DNA of 5,994 nt from a bacterium (GTDB lineage: Bacteria; Desulfobacterota_D; UBA1144), in the NCBI GenBank assembly GCA_002697665.2, contig NZXA02000010.1, forward strand, positions 35,419 through 41,412. The letters run 5' to 3'. Under the pieces are notes generated by a model that searched no databases, was not told the origin of the DNA, and saw only the letters and a list, made by a program, of their open reading frames with translations. Positions 1 through 5,994 of the stretch are shown one piece after another. Both the position numbers and the translations under genes were made by a program. Position 1 is the stretch's first letter. Every line of letters begins with the position of its first letter.

Positions 1-1186
1 CCCTTTCACTTAGCTCATTACTCTTAAAAATAACTTTTTTAATTTTCTTACGCATAGGATTTTTAACTGGTCTTTTATAAATAGGACAATCATCAGTTAA
101 AATTGATACTGGTAAATCAACTACTATTTCTTTCTTATATTTAATAATAAATTTTTTTTCTTTTATTACAGATCCGATTTTTTTTGAATCAAGACCCCAC
201 TTTGTAAAAATTTTATTTATTTTCTTTGCTGATTTTTCTTTTAATACCAGTAACATTCGCTCCTGAGATTCTGATAATAACATTTCATATGCATTTATGC
301 TTAAATCTCTTTTGGGAACATCATCTAAATCAATTAATATTCCATTACCTGACCTGCTAGCCATTTCAGAGGCAGATGAAGTTAATCCAGCTGCACCCAT
401 ATCTTGAATTCCAACAATACCTTTCTGTTCAAAAAGCTCAAGACATGCTTCCAATAAAAGTTTCTCTTTAAAAGGATCGCCAATTTGTACTGTAGGTCTC
501 TCAAGATTTTTATCATCCTCAAATATATCAGATGCCATTATTGCACCTTTGACTCCATCTTTTCCAGTTTTTGCACCTAAATAAATAACTGGATTACCAG
601 GACCATCTGCTCTACCTTTAAAAATTTTATTTCTTGTTGTTATTCCTAAAGCGAAAGCATTAACTAGTGGATTTCCATTATAGGATTCGTCAAAATAAAC
701 TTCACCTCCAACAGTAGGAATACCCATACAATTTCCATACCCTGCTATGCCAGCAACCACTCCATTAACTAACCTTTTTGTAATTTTATTTTTAGGATTA
801 CCAAATCTTAAGGAGTTCATAAGAGCTACTGGTCGAGCTCCCATTGTAAATACATCTCGTAAAATACCTCCAACACCTGTTGCAGCACCTTGATAAGGTT
901 CAATGAAAGATGGATGATTATGGCTCTCGATTTTAAAAACTGCACATTGATTATTACCAATATCTATAATTCCAGCATTTTCTCCAGGGCCCTGAATTAT
1001 ATGCTTACCTTTTGTAGGAAGTTTTTTTAAATAATACTTTGAACTTTTGTATGAACAATGTTCTGACCACATTGCCGCTATAACACCAATTTCATTATAA
1101 TTGGGTTCTCTTTTTATTTTATTAATTATTAATTCATATTCTTTTTTTGATAAACCATTTTCTAGTGCAAAAGAGAGATTTTTCAT
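1..1186 (-). CDS. purL: Phosphoribosylformylglycinamidine synthase, synthetase subunit PurL (partial, 3' end outside window)
   Basis: PurL catalyses the ATP-dependent amidation of FGAR to FGAM, the fourth step of de novo purine synthesis in the cytoplasm, using ammonia supplied by PurQ with PurS as bridging subunit. The 395 visible residues contain the family's N-terminal signatures: [14 protein letters not shown] (residues 36-49, with the conserved His43), QGPGENAG (65-72), [18 protein letters not shown] (87-104) followed by the GILRD and GARP segments, and [11 protein letters not shown] (261-271) and SESQERML (305-312) further on. The reading frame stays open to the window edge. Small PurL proteins are about 720-750 residues, so roughly half is present. 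The start lies at the usual distance before the conserved GLSKKEYE segment, with no N-terminal extension of the kind found in the fused ~1300-residue PurL of gammaproteobacteria. The start codon has no Shine-Dalgarno; the bases before it read ACATTCCT. It is transcribed divergently from mnmA. purQ and purS are not in the window. Confidence 0.96.
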   Translation of the reverse strand, partial: MKNLSFALENGLSKKEYELIINKIKREPNYNEIGVIAAMWSEHCSYKSSKYYLKKLPTKGKHIIQGPGENAGIIDIGNNQCAVFKIESHNHPSFIEPYQGAATGVGGILRDVFTMGARPVALMNSLRFGNPKNKITKRLVNGVVAGIAGYGNCMGIPTVGGEVYFDESYNGNPLVNAFALGITTRNKIFKGRADGPGNPVIYLGAKTGKDGVKGAIMASDIFEDDKNLERPTVQIGDPFKEKLLLEACLELFEQKGIVGIQDMGAAGLTSSASEMASRSGNGILIDLDDVPKRDLSINAYEMLLSESQERMLLVLKEKSAKKINKIFTKWGLDSKKIGSVIKEKKFIIKYKKEIVVDLPVSILTDDCPIYKRPVKNPMRKKIKKVIFKSNELSER

Positions 1187-1259
1187 AGGAATGTTTTAAT
1201 AATACATAAATAAATATAGATAATCATCTTTCAAAAAATAAAATCAATCTGGTAAAGTT
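1187..1259. promoter_or_regulatory. Divergent purL/mnmA promoter region
   Basis: This 73-bp, extremely AT-rich gap separates the starts of purL (leftward) and mnmA (rightward) and must carry both promoters. For purL, TATTAT on the minus strand (plus 1199-1204) ends 12 nt before the ATG, without a convincing -35 at 17 bp; a TTGAAA on the minus strand (1229-1234) is better placed for a weak TATTTA at 1207-1212 (16-bp spacer). For mnmA, TTAATA (1196-1201) and GATAAT (1219-1224) are 17 bp apart and would give a leader of about 29 nt. If both are right, the two promoters overlap physically. I see no PurR-type operator or riboswitch. Hexamer matches are weak evidence in DNA this AT-rich; the existence of promoters here is near certain from the gene layout, the exact boxes are not. 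Confidence 0.45.
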
Positions 1260-2330
1260 ATGTCAGTGAGAAAAAAAATTATTGTGGCAATGAGTGGGGG
1301 CGTTGATAGCTCAACAACAGCAGCTTTATTAATGGAGCAAGGGCATGAAGTTTCAGGAATAACAATGCAATTATGGGACTATGCAGACGGTGAGACTGGT
1401 TGTTGTTCATTAAATGATGTTTTTGACGCGAGACAGGCTGCCAATCAAATAGGCATAAAACATCAAGTTGTAAATTATAAAGATGATTTTCAAAAATATG
1501 TTGTAAATGATTTTATTAATAAATACTATAACGGTCAAACTCCCAATCCATGTATTATGTGTAACGAATATATGAAGTTTGATTTCCTTTTAAAAAAATC
1601 TCTTGAACTAGGTGCCGACTATTTAGCTACAGGACATTATGCAAAAATATCAAAAAATAATAATGGTAATTATTTTTTAGAGAAAGGTTTAGATAAATTT
1701 AAAGATCAATCATATTTTCTATTTACTCTAGGCAATAAAGAGCTATCAAAACTCCTTTTTCCTCTTGGCGAGTTTACCAAATCAAGGGTTAGAGAAATTT
1801 CAGAGGGATTCGATCTTTCGGTAGCTTCAAAAAAGGAAAGTCAAGATGTATGCTTTATAGCAAAGGATTATAGAAAATTTATTGAGGAAAATTCTAATTA
1901 TCAAGAACCTAAGAAAGGGTTTATTAAAAATCTAGAAGGAAAAATTCTGGGCGAACATGACGGAATTCATAATTTTACAATTGGTCAAAGAAAGAAATTA
2001 GGAATAGATTCTAAAACTGCAAAATATGTTGTTTCAATTAATTTTAAGGAATTTGAAGTTGTTGTTGGAGACGAAAAAGATTTATATGCTGATACTTTAT
2101 ATGCAACAAATTTAAATTGGTCGGTCGATACAGACAAACTGAAAAATATGGATATAAAGGCGAAAACAAGATATAGAAGTCCCGAAACTCCTGTAGATAT
2201 AAGCTTTATTAATGATCAAAAGATAATGGTAAAATTTTCTAAAGTTCAAAGAGCATTGACGCCTGGTCAGGCTATAGTTTTCTATTCTGGCGAAAAGGTT
2301 TTAGGTGGGGGTTGGATAAATGAAGTCTAA
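1260..2330 (+). CDS. mnmA: tRNA-uridine 2-sulfurtransferase MnmA
   Basis: MnmA adenylates U34 of tRNA-Lys, -Glu and -Gln and replaces O2 with sulfur, giving s2U34, which stabilises decoding of A-ending codons. The 356-residue protein has the normal family length. Residues 12-18 (SGGVDSS) are the PP-loop ATP-pyrophosphatase motif. PNPCIMCN (95-102) carries Cys101, the counterpart of the E. coli catalytic Cys102, and DVCFI (196-200) carries Cys198, the counterpart of Cys199. GHYA (125-128), SQDVCF and FTIGQRKKLG (239-248) are further family motifs; the C-terminal beta-barrel ends in VLGGGWI (347-353). An extra Cys98 makes a CxxC pair with Cys101. The start gives the usual few residues before the PP-loop; Met11 would cut into the beta-strand. 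A weak GGTAAAG (1251-1257) is the only Shine-Dalgarno-like sequence, just 2 nt from the ATG. The last 11 bp overlap mtaB, suggesting cotranscription and translational coupling. Confidence 0.97.
   Translation: MSVRKKIIVAMSGGVDSSTTAALLMEQGHEVSGITMQLWDYADGETGCCSLNDVFDARQAANQIGIKHQVVNYKDDFQKYVVNDFINKYYNGQTPNPCIMCNEYMKFDFLLKKSLELGADYLATGHYAKISKNNNGNYFLEKGLDKFKDQSYFLFTLGNKELSKLLFPLGEFTKSRVREISEGFDLSVASKKESQDVCFIAKDYRKFIEENSNYQEPKKGFIKNLEGKILGEHDGIHNFTIGQRKKLGIDSKTAKYVVSINFKEFEVVVGDEKDLYADTLYATNLNWSVDTDKLKNMDIKAKTRYRSPETPVDISFINDQKIMVKFSKVQRALTPGQAIVFYSGEKVLGGGWINEV
2303..2311 (+). promoter_or_regulatory. Purine-rich ribosome binding site for mtaB inside mnmA
   Basis: AGGTGGGGG ends 8 nt before the mtaB ATG at 2320 and is the only clear Shine-Dalgarno-like sequence at any gene start in this window. 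It supports the ATG at 2320, although that start lies inside mnmA. The same bases encode the conserved MnmA segment LGGG, so the G-run may be kept by protein coding rather than by ribosome binding; both uses are compatible. Confidence 0.5.
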
Positions 2331-3612
2331 TCAACTTGTAAGTTTTATAACTTATGGTTGTAAGGTAAATCAATTTGATACAGATAAAATAATTTCCAAT
2401 TTACCTGAAAATTTTACTGTAATAGATGATATTTCCTTAAGTGACTTTTGCATAATTAATACATGTACCGTTACTGATAATACTGATAATCAATTCTTTA
2501 AAGATTTAAAAAGAATAAAAAAAATAAATCCCAAAATAAAAGTACTTGTAACGGGATGTCTAGCTCAAACATCACCAGATAAACTTTCAAAGTTAAAAAA
2601 TGTAGACTTTATAGTAGATAATGCTAATAAGTATTTAATTCCAAAAGTAATAAAAGAACCTGATAATTATCAAAATGAAATAGTTTCTAATATCTTTGAT
2701 ATAAAAACTTTTGATGATAATTATCAAAATCTTAAAGAAGATAGATCTAGGGCTTTTCTTAAAATACAAGACGGTTGTAATTACAGGTGCACTTTTTGTA
2801 TTATTCCATTTGCGCGAGGTAGATCTAGAAGTATGAAGGTTTCTGAAATAATTCAAAAAATAAATGAACTTTATTCTCTAGGTTTTAATGAGGTTGTTTT
2901 AACAGGCATTCATCTCTCAAGTTACGGTAAAGATTTAAATATTACATTAATAGAGTTATTAAACATAATTGAATCAGATACTGATATGCCAAATATTAGA
3001 TTGAGCTCGATCGATCCGGCAGATACAAGTATAGACTTCATTGATTCTATCTGTGAGTCTAAGAAAATCTGTCCATCATTTCATATTTCGCTTCAAAGTG
3101 CAACTGATGAAATATTGAAAGACATGAAGAGGAGATATAAGATAAATATTTTTGATGATTTAATTAAATATATTAGAAACAAAATCCCCCATGCATGTAT
3201 AGGAACTGATGTAATCACGGGTTTTCCGGGAGAAACAAACGTGTTATTCGAAAGAACCTTTGACTATATAAAAAATTCAGAACTTAATTATCTTCATGTT
3301 TTTCCTTACTCAGATAGAAAAGGAACTAAGGCCTCAATGAGAAATGATAAAATTTCTGATTATGAAAAGAAAAAAAGATCAAAATTATTAAGATCATTAA
3401 GCTCAGATTTGAAGAATAATTTTGCATCGCGCTTTATAGGAAAAGAATTAGTTGGAATTAAAGAAAAGAATAATAAGATTAGAACAAATAATTATATTGA
3501 TGTAATAATTGAATCTGAAATTTATAATCCTGGTGATATTGGTACAGTATTAATTAATAAGGTCGAGAATAATAAAGTCTTTGGGAAAATTATCAATCCT
3601 CAGATTCAATAA
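2320..3612 (+). CDS. mtaB: tRNA (N6-threonylcarbamoyladenosine(37)-C2)-methylthiotransferase MtaB
   Basis: This is a radical-SAM methylthiotransferase that inserts a methylthio group at C2 of t6A37, giving ms2t6A in tRNAs reading ANN codons, notably tRNA-Lys(UUU). At 430 residues it has normal length. The N-terminal UPF0004 domain (about 7-110) supplies the auxiliary cluster ligands Cys14 (in YGCKVNQFD), Cys49 (NTCTV) and Cys80 (TGCLAQ). The radical-SAM core has CNYRCTFC (153-160), whose three Cys bind the [4Fe-4S] cluster that cleaves SAM, followed by LTGIHLSSYG (194-203), SLQS (257-260) and GFPGET (301-306). A short, diverged TRAM-like RNA-binding domain fills about 373-425. The GCKVNQ motif favours MtaB over MiaB or RimO, which usually carry GCQMN or GCPKN types. 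The linker at 110-140 has a duplicated DNYQN. The gene overlaps mnmA by 11 bp and its end overlaps aspS by 20 bp. The family is certain; the MtaB subtype is likely. Confidence 0.9.
   Translation: MKSNQLVSFITYGCKVNQFDTDKIISNLPENFTVIDDISLSDFCIINTCTVTDNTDNQFFKDLKRIKKINPKIKVLVTGCLAQTSPDKLSKLKNVDFIVDNANKYLIPKVIKEPDNYQNEIVSNIFDIKTFDDNYQNLKEDRSRAFLKIQDGCNYRCTFCIIPFARGRSRSMKVSEIIQKINELYSLGFNEVVLTGIHLSSYGKDLNITLIELLNIIESDTDMPNIRLSSIDPADTSIDFIDSICESKKICPSFHISLQSATDEILKDMKRRYKINIFDDLIKYIRNKIPHACIGTDVITGFPGETNVLFERTFDYIKNSELNYLHVFPYSDRKGTKASMRNDKISDYEKKKRSKLLRSLSSDLKNNFASRFIGKELVGIKEKNNKIRTNNYIDVIIESEIYNPGDIGTVLINKVENNKVFGKIINPQIQ
2661..2730. repeat. 16-bp direct repeat with 12-bp palindrome core inside mtaB
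   Basis: TGATAATTATCAAAAT occurs at 2661-2676 and again, identical, at 2715-2730. The copies are offset by 54 bp, a multiple of three, and both read DNYQN in the mtaB frame (residues 115-119 and 133-137). The first 12 bases are a perfect palindrome. The repeat sits in the variable linker between the UPF0004 and radical-SAM domains, where length changes are tolerated. Confidence 0.85.
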
Positions 3613-5353
3613 GCTCAATTCCTAATTCTAAAAGTTGTTTTTCAGAAAAAACTTTTGATGGTGCATTTGTTAATAAGCAAGAAGATTTTTGTGTTTTAGG
3701 AAATGCTATAACATCTCTAATGGAATCAGAATTTGTTAGGAACATTAATATTCTATCAAGCCCTAAAGCTAAACCACCATGAGGAGGGGTACCACTTTCT
3801 AATGCATCTAGTAGAAATCCAAAATTATCTTTTGATTCTTCTTCAGAAATTTTAAGTAAATTAAATATTTTTTCCTGTAGCTTTCTTTTATGTATTCTAA
3901 GGCTACCGCCTCCAAGCTCAATACCGTTCAATACAATATCATAAGCACATGATCTAACACTTGAAATATTTGTATCATTTATTTCATCTTTGGGCATAGT
4001 GAATGGATGATGGACAGAATTAAGGTGTTTACCTTCTTTGATGAAAAGCGGAAAATCTGTTATCCAAACAAATTTAAATTCGCCATTTTTAATTAAATTC
4101 AAATCCTTACCTAGTTTGAGTCTTACTGCAGAAAGATACTTATTTACTTCTTCTTCAGGGCCTGCACCAAAAAACATGATATCTCCTATATCAAGATTCA
4201 TTTCTTTTTTTATATTATTTAACTCGTTATCACTGAAAAATTTTATAATAGGTGATTGTAAGCCATCTTCATTTACCTTAATCCATGCTAGACCTTTAGC
4301 ACCATTTTCTTGAGCAAAAACAGTTAGTTCATCTATTTCTTTACGGGATAATGAAGATTTTTCTACTTTTAAAGCTTTTATTATTCCATTTGCCTCAATT
4401 ACTTGTTTAAAAACTTTAAATTCTGTTTCTTTAAAGAAATTAGTTATGTCTTTAAGCTCTAAATCAAACCTCATGTCTGGTCTATCATTTCCAAATCTTT
4501 GCATCGATTCTTGATAAGTAATTCTCTCAAAATTAGAATTGAATTCTATATTTAAAATTTTATTAAATATTTTTTTTAATAAATTTTCTGTAAATTCAAT
4601 TATGTCTTCTTCACCAACAAAAGACATTTCAAAATCTATTTGTGTAAACTCTGGCTGTCTGTCAGCCCTGAGATCTTCATCTCTAAAACACCTAACAATT
4701 TGGTAATATCTGTCAAAACCTGATGTCATTAGAATTTGTTTTAATATTTGAGGTGATTGAGGTAATGCAAAAAAATGATTTTGATAAATTCTACTAGGCA
4801 CTAAATAATCTCGAGCTCCTTCGGGAGTTGATTTTGTTAAATAAGGTGTTTCAACCTCTATAAATTTATTTTGATCAAAGAAATCTCGCGCAATTTTCAT
4901 TGTTTCACTTTTTAAAATAAAATTTTTATTCATTACAGGTCTTCTTAGATCTAAATATCTGAATTTGAGCCTAATATTCTCATCTGTTTCAATCTCGTCC
5001 TGAATTTGAAAAGGTATCGCTATGCAAGTATTTAGAATTTCGATATCTTCAGCGACAACTTCTATTTTTCCAGTTGAAATATTATTGTTAATACTTTCAT
5101 CAGATCGCAATCTAACTGTTCCTGAAACCTTAAGAACATATTCGTTTTTAACTTGTTCTAAAAGATTGTGTATCTCCCTAAAGTTTACAGGATCTGATAC
5201 TATTTGAACTATTCCAGTTCGGTCTCGTAGGTCAATAAATATAATACCGCCGTGGTCTCTGATAGTTGATGCCCACCCAGTCAAAGTGACTTTTTGATCT
5301 TGAGCATTCTCACTTACATTTGTGCAGTACGATGTTCTAATACTTGTCTTCAT
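3593..5353 (-). CDS. aspS: Aspartyl-tRNA synthetase, bacterial type, probably non-discriminating
   Basis: AspRS is a cytoplasmic class IIb enzyme that activates aspartate with ATP and loads it on tRNA-Asp. The 586-residue protein has the full bacterial architecture: an OB-fold anticodon-binding domain (about 1-105, with DHGGIIFIDLRDR at 33-45), the class II catalytic core with motif 1 (FIEVETPYLTKSTPEGARD, 164-182), motif 2 (FRDEDLRADRQPEFTQID, 223-240) and motif 3 (GLALGLDRIL, 527-536), and the bacterial GAD insertion domain (about 305-405). The C-terminus is the typical FPKTQ-containing segment (551-555). His34 corresponds to P. aeruginosa His31, linked to recognition of both tRNA-Asp and tRNA-Asn; the discriminating E. 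coli enzyme has Leu there. The ATG fits the usual N-terminus; there is no Shine-Dalgarno before it. Its last 20 bp overlap the end of convergent mtaB, and it diverges from era. No truncation or missing catalytic motif is seen. Confidence 0.97.
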   Translation of the reverse strand: MKTSIRTSYCTNVSENAQDQKVTLTGWASTIRDHGGIIFIDLRDRTGIVQIVSDPVNFREIHNLLEQVKNEYVLKVSGTVRLRSDESINNNISTGKIEVVAEDIEILNTCIAIPFQIQDEIETDENIRLKFRYLDLRRPVMNKNFILKSETMKIARDFFDQNKFIEVETPYLTKSTPEGARDYLVPSRIYQNHFFALPQSPQILKQILMTSGFDRYYQIVRCFRDEDLRADRQPEFTQIDFEMSFVGEEDIIEFTENLLKKIFNKILNIEFNSNFERITYQESMQRFGNDRPDMRFDLELKDITNFFKETEFKVFKQVIEANGIIKALKVEKSSLSRKEIDELTVFAQENGAKGLAWIKVNEDGLQSPIIKFFSDNELNNIKKEMNLDIGDIMFFGAGPEEEVNKYLSAVRLKLGKDLNLIKNGEFKFVWITDFPLFIKEGKHLNSVHHPFTMPKDEINDTNISSVRSCAYDIVLNGIELGGGSLRIHKRKLQEKIFNLLKISEEESKDNFGFLLDALESGTPPHGGLALGLDRILMFLTNSDSIRDVIAFPKTQKSSCLLTNAPSKVFSEKQLLELGIELIESED

Positions 5354-5417
5354 TATTGGAAATAAATCTTAACTTTATTTATTAAACACTACAAGAAAAG
5401 AGTATAATCTATATCTT
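5354..5417. promoter_or_regulatory. Divergent aspS/era promoter region
   Basis: This 64-bp gap must hold the promoters of both aspS (leftward) and era (rightward). On the minus strand, TTGTAG (plus 5389-5394) and TAAGAT (plus 5366-5371) are exactly 17 bp apart, and the -10-like box ends 12 nt before the aspS ATG. On the plus strand, a perfect TATAAT at 5403-5408 ends only 9 nt before the era ATG; the matching -35 is poor (TTATTA, 5379-5384, 18-bp spacer). Neither gene has a Shine-Dalgarno in this gap. No T-box or other leader fits in the space upstream of aspS. Confidence 0.5.
5403..5408 (+). promoter_or_regulatory. Consensus -10 box of era
   Basis: TATAAT, identical to the sigma-70 consensus -10, ends 9 nt before the era start codon. 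Initiation 6-7 nt downstream of the box would leave a leader of only 2-3 nt. The match is exact, but in such AT-rich DNA chance occurrence is possible and the -35 is weak. Confidence 0.45.
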
Positions 5418-5994
5418 ATGAAAGAATTTAAATCTGGAACTGTATCAATAATAGGGAAGCCTAATACAGGAAAATCTACACTTATAAATCTTTTGACAAA
5501 GAAGAGGATATCTGCAGTTAGTGATAAGCCTAATACAACTAGGAATAAAATTCTTGGAGTATACAATAGCAAAGATTCTCAAATTTTATTTTTAGATACA
5601 CCAGGATATCAGAAATCTAATAAATTTTTAAATAGGATAATGGTTCAATCATCATTACAAGCAATAAGTGAGGGCGATATAATTTTACTTTTGATTGATG
5701 CTACTAAGAAGATATTGCCCGAAGACGAGAATCTATTCAGAAAGATTGAAAGTAAAAATTCAATAGTGGCAATTAATAAAATAGACCTAATTAAAAAAAG
5801 TAAAATTCTAAATTTAATTAACAAGCTTAGTACTGAATACAGTTTTATAAAAAGCTTTATTCCAATTAGTGCGCTGGAAAATCAGGGAATAGATTTATTA
5901 CTGAAAGAAATTAATAATTTTTTACCTTTTAATGAAAAATTGATTCCCGATGACATTTATACCGACCAAGCTGAAAAATTCTATATTTCTGAAA
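5418..5994 (+). CDS. era: GTPase Era (partial, 3' end outside window)
   Basis: Era is an essential Ras-like GTPase that binds the 3' end of 16S rRNA through a C-terminal KH domain and helps complete 30S assembly. The 192 visible residues cover the GTPase domain: G1 P-loop GKPNTGKS (13-20), G2 region PNTTRNKILG (38-47), G3 DTPG (60-63), G4 NKID (120-123) and G5 SAL (151-153). The segment DQAEKFYISE (183-192) starts the linker towards the KH domain, as in other Era proteins, which separates it from Der, MnmE and other TrmE-Era-like GTPases. Typical Era is about 300 residues, so roughly a third, including the KH domain, lies beyond the window. The P-loop has Lys14 and Thr17 where most Era proteins have Arg and Val (GRPNVGKS); the nucleotide-contacting GKS is intact. 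The ATG puts the P-loop at its usual place. It is not preceded by rnc, its common neighbour in Proteobacteria. Confidence 0.95.
   Translation, partial: MKEFKSGTVSIIGKPNTGKSTLINLLTKKRISAVSDKPNTTRNKILGVYNSKDSQILFLDTPGYQKSNKFLNRIMVQSSLQAISEGDIILLLIDATKKILPEDENLFRKIESKNSIVAINKIDLIKKSKILNLINKLSTEYSFIKSFIPISALENQGIDLLLKEINNFLPFNEKLIPDDIYTDQAEKFYISE

Noticed and set aside
1290..1292. Internal ATG (Met11) as an alternative mnmA start
   Set aside because: It would remove the beta-strand (IIVA) leading into the PP-loop, which MnmA proteins keep; the ATG at 1260 gives the normal N-terminus.
2635..2856. 73-codon open frame on the minus strand inside mtaB
   Set aside because: Its product is a low-complexity Ile/Phe/Lys string produced by reading AT-rich mtaB backwards, and it spans the radical-SAM cysteine motif of the real gene.
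3630..3656. Imperfect inverted repeat after the mtaB stop as an intrinsic terminator
   Set aside because: The stem is almost all A-U, has a bulge, lacks a following U-tract and encodes ordinary AspRS residues; not strong enough to call as a feature.
4038..4313. 91-codon open frame on the plus strand, antisense to aspS
   Set aside because: It lies wholly inside the GAD-domain and nearby coding region of a clearly functional aspS, has no recognisable motif or ribosome site, and its composition is that expected of a reverse-strand shadow.
5022..5207. 61-codon open frame on the plus strand, antisense to the aspS N-terminal region
   Set aside because: Fully contained in the anticodon-binding domain coding sequence; no start signal and no recognisable domain.
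5354..5417. T-box or other leader regulating aspS
   Set aside because: The gap is only 64 bp, too short for a T-box with specifier stem and antiterminator, and era occupies the DNA beyond it.
5375..5572. 65-codon open frame on the minus strand overlapping the era start
   Set aside because: Antisense to the Era P-loop and G2 coding region and to the era promoter; the hydrophobic product is a shadow with no independent support.

Overview
This is an AT-rich bacterial chromosome segment packed with five housekeeping genes and almost no non-coding DNA. From left to right it holds: purL (minus strand, 3' part cut off by the window edge), mnmA and mtaB (plus strand, overlapping, one transcription unit), aspS (minus strand, its end overlapping the end of mtaB), and era (plus strand, 3' part cut off by the right edge). 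The only gaps are two divergent promoter regions, 1187-1259 (73 bp, purL/mnmA) and 5354-5417 (64 bp, aspS/era). I see no tRNA, rRNA, CRISPR array, transposon or prophage sequence.

Four of the five genes serve translation. MnmA makes 2-thiouridine at position 34 of tRNAs. MtaB makes the 2-methylthio group on t6A at position 37. AspRS charges tRNA with aspartate, and its N-terminal domain has the His residue typical of non-discriminating enzymes that also charge tRNA-Asn. Era is the GTPase that matures the 30S subunit. PurL is the odd one, a purine biosynthesis enzyme of the small, unfused type that works with separate PurQ and PurS.

The organism looks like a streamlined, low-GC, free-living bacterium: short intergenic gaps, overlapping genes, strong A/T codon preference and many Lys/Asn/Ile residues. 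The small PurL argues against Gamma- or Betaproteobacteria. The MnmA GCCSL and PNPCxxCN signatures resemble, from memory, those of Firmicutes, Actinobacteria or delta-type lineages more than typical Proteobacteria. I cannot name the phylum from this window.

No previously undescribed system is evident. The points most worth a second look are the -10-like boxes set almost directly against the start codons of purL, aspS and era, which have no Shine-Dalgarno (possible leaderless initiation); the coupling of two thiolation enzymes that can act on the same anticodon loop; the 20-bp tail-to-tail overlap of mtaB and aspS; the predicted dual-specificity AspRS; and the cysteine triad of MnmA.
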